10,961 bases of DNA from Thermoplasmata archaeon (GTDB taxonomy: Archaea; Thermoplasmatota; E2; UBA202; JdFR-43): assembly GCA_021157745.1 (NCBI GenBank), contig JAGGWA010000180.1:1-10961 (forward strand). The letters are read 5' to 3'. The notes under the pieces were generated by a model. The model was not told the origin of the DNA. It worked only from the letters and a program-made list of their open reading frames with translations, and did not search any database. Positions 6,816 to 10,961 of this stretch are shown here, one piece after another. Both the position numbers and the translations under genes were made by a program. Each line of letters opens with the position of its first letter. The stretch's first letter is position 1.

Positions 6816-7241
6816 ATGGCACGAATGCATGCAAGGAGGAGAGGAAGGTCTTCATCAAAGCATCCAGTTGAAAGAATACATCCTGAATGGAGTTTGAAGC
6901 CCGAGGAAATAGAGGAAAAAATAGTGAAGCTGGCTGAAGAAGGTAAGCCACCTGCTTTAATTGGATTGATTTTAAGAGATGTGTATGGAGTGCCAGATGT
7001 TAAAGCTGCTTTGGGAAAAAAGCTAACGAAAGTGCTTGAAGAACACGGGCTGGCTCCTGAAATTCCAGAGGATCTGGCAAATTTGGTTGATAAAAGGAAT
7101 AATTTGATGAAACACCTTGAGAAGCATCCAAAAGATATACACAACAGGCGTAGATTGCAGCTGATAGAAGCAAAAATAAAAAGGCTTGTAAAATATTATA
7201 AAAGGGAAGGAAAGCTGCCAGAAAACTGGAGCTACACGTGA
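6816..7241 (+). CDS. rps15: 30S ribosomal protein S15 (archaeal uS15)
   Basis: Primary binder of the central domain of 16S rRNA in the small subunit. The 141-residue product has the archaeal/eukaryal N-terminal extension ([17 protein letters not shown], then [18 protein letters not shown]) that bacterial S15 lacks, followed by the loop [15 protein letters not shown] (50-64) and the core helices with [21 protein letters not shown]. The C-terminus PENWSYT is typical of the archaeal protein. The gene starts at an ATG 24 nt after a TATA-like box, with no Shine-Dalgarno. It diverges from pyrK and its last 10 nt overlap the end of the convergent RNase H-fold gene. Confidence 0.97.
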   Translation: MARMHARRRGRSSSKHPVERIHPEWSLKPEEIEEKIVKLAEEGKPPALIGLILRDVYGVPDVKAALGKKLTKVLEEHGLAPEIPEDLANLVDKRNNLMKHLEKHPKDIHNRRRLQLIEAKIKRLVKYYKREGKLPENWSYT

Positions 7242-7957
7242 TTTCTCTGCATTTCTATCGCTTTTTCTAAACTAATTTCCCCAATTAAAACCTTTTTTGC
7301 AAGTTCTTTCGATATTGTAATGTTCTTGCTTTTTATCCTGCTCAATCTTTGCATTTCTCTTATTTCTCCCTCTTTTGGATGCACATCCATTTTTCCAGAA
7401 ACTTCTTTTCCTTCCATCATTGCAATGTGCATAGCTGCCTTTTCATCATCTTTTGTGCTTACAACATCATTTTCATTAACAATCTCTATCTTAATTCTTG
7501 GATCTTGGAGCAAATTTATTATCCTATTTCTTATTATCCTTGCTCCATTTCCTATCTTTATTCTCGCCTCTTTTGCCTCACTATATTCAAAAAATTGTTT
7601 TATCTTCATAGCTGCATTCTCGGGAGATGTGACAACGAAGCTTCTTATTAGCTTTTCATTGGCAAAGATAGCAATACCAATGTTCTTTCCCGGATCTATA
7701 CCAAAAATTAGCTGCTCGCCACCATATAACAAAAGGATTGCTTTATCAATTGCATTATCCAAATTTGAATCTGGAGAGCATGAAATTATTTTATCAAACT
7801 CTATTTTATTCTTTTCCATAGAAGAAGTTATTATAACATCCACATTGGATGGAATCTCATCATTAAAAGTTAATGAAACAAAAGGGAGATTTCTTTTTTT
7901 GAATAGGCTTACAAGCTCGTAATAGAGATTAAAATTTTCTGTAAGCAAACCTATCAT
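7232..7957 (-). CDS. RNase H/RuvC-fold conserved protein of unknown function
   Basis: A 241-residue protein whose central part looks like a RuvC/YqgF-type RNase H fold. GIDPG (86-90) with Asp88 starts the first strand of the fold ([17 protein letters not shown]), and a later strand (IKIEIVNE, 155-162) offers a second acidic residue. A helix beginning [11 protein letters not shown] (170-180) resembles the last acidic helix of RuvC-like nucleases. The first 80 residues form a separate domain with alternating strands ([14 protein letters not shown]); the C-terminal tail (about 195-241) is helical and charged. No signal peptide or membrane segment is seen. The gene starts 6 nt after the galU stop and is probably co-transcribed; its 3' end overlaps S15 by 10 nt. 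Nuclease or pseudo-nuclease activity is inference. It is not a canonical archaeal Hjc, which has a different fold. Confidence 0.65.
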   Translation of the reverse strand: MIGLLTENFNLYYELVSLFKKRNLPFVSLTFNDEIPSNVDVIITSSMEKNKIEFDKIISCSPDSNLDNAIDKAILLLYGGEQLIFGIDPGKNIGIAIFANEKLIRSFVVTSPENAAMKIKQFFEYSEAKEARIKIGNGARIIRNRIINLLQDPRIKIEIVNENDVVSTKDDEKAAMHIAMMEGKEVSGKMDVHPKEGEIREMQRLSRIKSKNITISKELAKKVLIGEISLEKAIEMQRNHV

Positions 7958-7963
7958 CCATCT

Positions 7964-8815
7964 CTATAAAATTTCATCTTTTATAAATTTTCTCAGTTCT
8001 TCAAATTCCTTTCTTTTCAAGGCAATCTCAATATTTATTTTGAGCCAATCCAGCTTGCCTCCAACATCGAATCTTTTTCCCTCAAACTCATAAGCATATA
8101 TCTCATGCTCCTTCAACATTAGTTTAAGGGCATCCGTAAGCTGTATTTCATTATTTTTTCCAGGCTTTGTTTTCTCAATGAATGAAAATATGGAAGGATG
8201 AAGTATGTAGCGACCCATAACAGCCATGTTCGAGGGCGCCTCGCTGCGAGAGGGCTTTTCAACTATATCAACAATCCTGTAAACCCCTTTTTCCACTTCC
8301 TCATAATCCACTATGCCATACTTGCTCACATCCTTTCTTTCAACTTTCTGTACAGCTATGATGCTTGCTCCATACTTTTCATGAATTTCCATGAGCTGCT
8401 TTATGCATGGCTTCCTTGCCAGTATAATATCATCTCCAAGCATTAGGGCAAAATATTCATTGCCAACGTGCTTCCTCGCCATATAAACGGCATGTCCCAA
8501 GCCGAGCGGGAGGCGTTGCCGCACATAAAATATATCGGCGAGCTGCGATATTCTCCTTATTTCATTTAGCTTTTCTTCCTCATTTCTCTCTTCCAGGACT
8601 TTTTCAAGCTCATAGGCAACATCGAAATGATTTTCTATAACTTCTTTTCCTCTTCCTGTCACAATAACAATATCATCTATTCCAGAATTTACAGCTTCTT
8701 CAACCACATATTGTATGGCGGGCTTATCCACAATAGGGAGCATTTCCTTGGGACTATTCTTTGTCATCGGAAGCAAGCGTGTGCCCAATCCTGCTGCAGG
8801 TATAACAGCTTTCAT
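7964..8815 (-). CDS. galU: UTP--glucose-1-phosphate uridylyltransferase
   Basis: Makes UDP-glucose from UTP and glucose 1-phosphate, the activated sugar for surface polysaccharide, glycolipid and glycoprotein synthesis. The 283-residue protein shows the nucleotidyltransferase signature AAGLGTRLLPMTK (7-19), SPKEMLPI (21-28), the metal and sugar loop LGDD (126-129), DIVEKPSRSE (183-192) and GKRFDVGGK (246-254), all in GalU order; these separate it from glucose-1-phosphate thymidylyltransferases. I placed the start at ATG 8815 (MKAVIPAAG). An upstream ATG at 8836 would add MSCFFIS but lies within the TATA-like box, so it is unlikely. The gene lies just after the exported CrtC/AttH-like gene on the same strand, and 6 nt before the RNase H-fold gene. 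Confidence 0.92.
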   Translation of the reverse strand: MKAVIPAAGLGTRLLPMTKNSPKEMLPIVDKPAIQYVVEEAVNSGIDDIVIVTGRGKEVIENHFDVAYELEKVLEERNEEEKLNEIRRISQLADIFYVRQRLPLGLGHAVYMARKHVGNEYFALMLGDDIILARKPCIKQLMEIHEKYGASIIAVQKVERKDVSKYGIVDYEEVEKGVYRIVDIVEKPSRSEAPSNMAVMGRYILHPSIFSFIEKTKPGKNNEIQLTDALKLMLKEHEIYAYEFEGKRFDVGGKLDWLKINIEIALKRKEFEELRKFIKDEIL

Positions 8816-8834
8816 GCTGATAAAAAAGCAAGAC

Positions 8835-8844
8835 ATTAATTAAT
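8835..8844 (-). promoter_or_regulatory. TATA-like box for galU
   Basis: ATTAATTAAT (self-complementary) is centred about 24.5 nt before ATG 8815. It lies in the 32-nt gap after the CrtC/AttH-like gene and indicates that galU has its own, probably leaderless, promoter. Confidence 0.5.
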
Positions 8845-8847
8845 TTT

Positions 8848-9741
8848 CTAAAAAATGCTGAAAAGCATGTATTCTGCAATGTCGCATGTTTCGATTTTGT
8901 TTCCCATTACTTCTCCTTTTGAGTGAATGTGGAATCGCCAGTACTTTATAAAAGGTAAGGAAATAAAATGCACCGCATATACATGCATTGTAACATTTAT
9001 TCCTTCGCCATTAACAAAAAATGTTGTTGGAATAAAATGTCCATGATTCAATTTATAGTCCCTGCATTTTATGCTTACACTTAAAACATGATAGGTTGAA
9101 TTGCTGTAAATGGCAAAATTTTGTTGAATCAATGGCTTTTTCATCAATTTCGCCCAGAAAAGAGATATGTTTCCAGCTATTATTTTGCCATCTATATATC
9201 CAGTTTCAAGAAAAGGTTGCCATATGTAAAATATGTTGTGGTCATGATATCCCTTGCCGTCTATTTCATATTCTTTCCCATTGAAAATTATGCTTCCTTT
9301 TGCCACCATGTTTGGGATAGCAATCCATTTATCGCTTTTCCATCCATTTGTCCTGTTCTGAAAGAGAAGTTTGAGAGAAATGTTTTTGGAGGAAAATGAA
9401 ATGTTGTAGCACAATTTTCCATCTTTTAAATAACCTTTCATGATTTCTTTTCCGTCCACGCTTATATATGGTATCTCATCCGACACATAGAACGATATGA
9501 ATACTTTTCTTTCATCATGCATTACAATTCCATTTTCATAAAACTGTGTTCCAATCATTGCAATTGTTTTCCCAGCCAGCGTTATCATGAATATAATGCT
9601 TTCATTGCCGGACATGGCCTCAAAATACCATGTTTCAATATGAATTGGAATTTCTTCATGGAATGCGTCATCTTCTATATCCATGTCTGAAAAATTGCAA
9701 TTCAGCAACAAAAGAATGGCTACGATCGATAGAATTTTCAT
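8848..9741 (-). CDS. exported CrtC/AttH-like (lipocalin-type) protein, function unknown
   Basis: A 297-residue protein with an N-terminal hydrophobic signal (Lys2, then LSIVAILLLLNC, 4-15) and therefore probably exported or anchored. Cys15 is a possible lipid-attachment site, but LLNC is a poor lipobox. The rest is mostly beta-strand and shows two hallmarks of the AttH / carotenoid 1,2-hydratase (CrtC) superfamily: IETWYFEAM (35-43) early, and GKGYHDHNIF (162-171) at the start of the second half. Proteins of this group form two lipocalin-like barrels, and members include hydratases and cyclases, but many are uncharacterised. Several NxS/NxT sites (such as NISF and NISL) could carry N-glycans in archaea. 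The gene begins 2 nt after the transketolase C-terminal subunit stop, so it is very likely in that operon. No other carotenoid gene is present; a carotenoid role should not be assumed. Confidence 0.65.
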   Translation of the reverse strand: MKILSIVAILLLLNCNFSDMDIEDDAFHEEIPIHIETWYFEAMSGNESIIFMITLAGKTIAMIGTQFYENGIVMHDERKVFISFYVSDEIPYISVDGKEIMKGYLKDGKLCYNISFSSKNISLKLLFQNRTNGWKSDKWIAIPNMVAKGSIIFNGKEYEIDGKGYHDHNIFYIWQPFLETGYIDGKIIAGNISLFWAKLMKKPLIQQNFAIYSNSTYHVLSVSIKCRDYKLNHGHFIPTTFFVNGEGINVTMHVYAVHFISLPFIKYWRFHIHSKGEVMGNKIETCDIAEYMLFSIF

Positions 9742-9743
9742 TT

Positions 9744-10700
9744 TTATTTTTTAAGCTTTATAACTTTTTTAGCCTGTTTCGCAATGTTTTCTGCTGTAAG
9801 CCCGTATTTTTCCATTAATTCGCGAGCTCCTCCGCTCTCGCCAAAAACATCATTCACGCCCACTCTCACCATGGGCACAGGACGATCCATCATAGCCATT
9901 GAAACAGCGTCGCCCAGACCCCCTATTATCGTATGCTCTTCCGCCGTCACAATCGCTCCCGTTTCCTTAGCTGCCCTCCTGATAGCATTTCTATCGATTG
10001 GCTTTATTGTGGGCATGTGTATAACTCTTGCTTCTATTCCATCTTTTTTCAAGATATCATACGCCTTTAAAGCTTCTGCTGTCATTGTTCCAGTTGAAAT
10101 TATGGCAACATCGCTACCTTTTCTCAAAACATATGCCTTCCCTACCCTAAATTTCCTGTGTCTCTCGAATATAATCGGAGCATCGGCCCTCCCTATCCTG
10201 ACATAGAATGGCCCGGGAATGGAAGCTATAACTGGGATAACATCTTCCATTTCTGTTGCGTCTGCTGGCGCCAAAACACGCATATTCGGCAAAGCTCGCA
10301 TCAAAGCGATGTCCTCGAGCATCTGGTGGCTGGCGCCGTCACCGCCGACGCTTATGCCTGCATGGGTAGCGACTATCTTCACATTTAATTTTGGATAGGC
10401 TATGGACTGGCGGATTTGGTCATAGCAGCGACCTGTCGCGAAAACAGCAAAGGTGGAGGCGAAGACTATTTTATTGCATGTTGCCAAGCCTGCGGCGATG
10501 CCCATCATATTTGCCTCAGATATGCCAACATCGAAGAATCGCTCTGGAAATACTGTTCCGAATCTTTTAGTTTTTGTTGAGAGAGCGAGGTCAGCATCTA
10601 AAACAACAACATCTTCATTTTTATATCCAAGCTCTATTAAAGCGCTGCTGTAGGCATCTCTCAAATTACGCATTTTATTTGTTACATATGCACTAACCAT
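9744..10700 (-). CDS. transketolase, C-terminal subunit
   Basis: The pyrimidine-binding and C-terminal half of a split, thiamine diphosphate-dependent transketolase that moves two-carbon ketol units between sugar phosphates; in archaea it mainly links fructose 6-phosphate to pentose and erythrose phosphates. The 318-residue protein carries FFDVGISEANMMGIAAGLA (55-73) with the cofactor-activating Glu62, FASTFAVFATGRCYDQIR (80-97) and the substrate-side loop THAGISVGGDGASHQMLEDI (112-131). The C-terminal domain starts near 190 (GSDVAIISTGTMTAEAL) and includes EEHTIIGGLGDAV. The start at 10700 overlaps the N-terminal subunit by 8 nt, with GGAGGAG 10 nt upstream; Met10 (10673) is an alternative. 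Both subunits are co-transcribed and should form a heterotetramer. Confidence 0.95.
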   Translation of the reverse strand: MVSAYVTNKMRNLRDAYSSALIELGYKNEDVVVLDADLALSTKTKRFGTVFPERFFDVGISEANMMGIAAGLATCNKIVFASTFAVFATGRCYDQIRQSIAYPKLNVKIVATHAGISVGGDGASHQMLEDIALMRALPNMRVLAPADATEMEDVIPVIASIPGPFYVRIGRADAPIIFERHRKFRVGKAYVLRKGSDVAIISTGTMTAEALKAYDILKKDGIEARVIHMPTIKPIDRNAIRRAAKETGAIVTAEEHTIIGGLGDAVSMAMMDRPVPMVRVGVNDVFGESGGARELMEKYGLTAENIAKQAKKVIKLKK

Positions 10701-10961
10701 TTAACTCACGCTCCTCCTGTTCAAGCTCACTCATAGCCCTTATGTATTGCTCATGTGTCGGAGCTTTGCCATGAAATGAAAGTGTTCCTTCCATAAATGA
10801 TACGCCTTTTCCTTTTATTGTATGTGCTATTATCATTGTTGGCTTTTCATTATGCTTTATTTCATGGAAGACATTCAAAATTTCCTCAATATCATGTCCA
10901 TCTATCTCAATAACATCCCATCCAAATGCTTTCCATCTCGATGCGAGAGGCTCATCATGCA
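10693..10961 (-). CDS. transketolase, N-terminal subunit (3' part only)
   Basis: The open frame runs from the window edge to TAG at 10693-10695, giving the last 88 residues or so of the diphosphate-binding half of transketolase. It reads EPLASRWKAFGWDVIEIDGH and then IEEILNVFHEI, followed by IIAHTIKGKGVSFMEG and the substrate-binding FHGKAPTHEQY. These are the end of the PP domain in the family. There is no start codon in the window; TTG 10878 or similar internal codons should not be taken as the start. The stop overlaps the C-terminal subunit ATG by 8 nt, which fits translational coupling of two subunits needed in equal amounts. Confidence 0.93.
   Translation of the reverse strand, partial: HDEPLASRWKAFGWDVIEIDGHDIEEILNVFHEIKHNEKPTMIIAHTIKGKGVSFMEGTLSFHGKAPTHEQYIRAMSELEQEERELNG
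10711..10717 (-). promoter_or_regulatory. probable Shine-Dalgarno for the transketolase C-terminal subunit
   Basis: Minus-strand GGAGGAG lies 10 nt before ATG 10700, inside the end of the N-terminal subunit gene. It is the best Shine-Dalgarno-like match among the starts I examined here and supports 10700 as the start. The bases also encode Glu-Glu codons, so it may be chance. Confidence 0.4.

Noticed and set aside
6776-7144. Upstream extension of pyrK giving a 376-residue protein with a Ser/Cys-rich N-terminus
   Set aside because: The first 123 codons are antisense to S15 and have no family resemblance; the PyrK homology begins at the ATG at 6775, which has a promoter-like box upstream.
7320-7922. 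200-residue hydrophobic plus-strand frame resembling a membrane protein
   Set aside because: It is the antisense of the RNase H-fold gene, whose frame has clear motifs; the apparent hydrophobicity comes from complementing Lys/Glu codons.
8816-8836. GalU start at ATG 8836 (adds MSCFFIS)
   Set aside because: This ATG lies within the TATA-like box, and GalU proteins normally begin close to the KAVIPAAGLGTR segment.
9784-10206. 140-residue plus-strand frame
   Set aside because: Antisense to the strongly conserved transketolase C-terminal subunit.
1-10961. CRISPR array, tRNA or rRNA genes, insertion sequence, defence or toxin system
   Set aside because: Reading both strands I saw no regularly spaced repeats, no tRNA-like TTCGANTC arm with a cloverleaf, no transposase motifs or terminal repeats, and no recognised defence domains.

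Overview
The window looks like a piece of an AT-rich archaeal chromosome. The translation factor is the archaeal/eukaryal aIF5B, the S15 protein has the long archaeal N-terminus, the helicase is an iron-sulfur XPD/Rad3 type, and transketolase is split into two subunits. Several genes have a TATA-like box centred about 22-26 nt before the start codon with no room for a ribosome binding site, which suggests leaderless transcripts. A euryarchaeal, possibly Thermoplasmatota-like, source is my best guess; the lineage is inference only.

Layout. Positions 1-1597 hold minus-strand material: a possible short gene remnant at the edge (plus strand), a PAPS-type sulfotransferase gene broken by two frameshifts (118-1232), and a small MIP18/DUF59 protein (1292-1579). 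A 273-nt gap follows, containing only an unrecognised 58-codon reading frame (1658-1834). From 1871 to 6021 the plus strand carries a LysE-family exporter, aIF5B (GTG start at 2486) and an XPD-like DNA helicase that overlaps the aIF5B stop. pyrK (6014-6775, minus) is convergent with the helicase and divergent from the S15 gene (6816-7241, plus); the two share a 40-bp promoter region. S15 is convergent with, and overlaps, an RNase H/RuvC-fold protein of unknown role (7232-7957, minus).

The right end, all on the minus strand, reads in transcription order: transketolase N-terminal subunit (cut by the window edge), transketolase C-terminal subunit, an exported CrtC/AttH-like protein, then galU with its own promoter, then the RNase H-fold gene 6 nt downstream. 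The set covers translation (aIF5B, S15), DNA repair or unwinding (XPD), pyrimidine synthesis (PyrK), Fe-S maintenance (MIP18), pentose interconversion (transketolase) and UDP-glucose supply (GalU). I see no CRISPR array, tRNA, rRNA, intact mobile element or defence locus. Most of the window is ordinary core genome; the broken sulfotransferase, the exported CrtC/AttH-like protein, the RNase H-fold protein and the cysteine-less MIP18 protein are the parts worth a second look.
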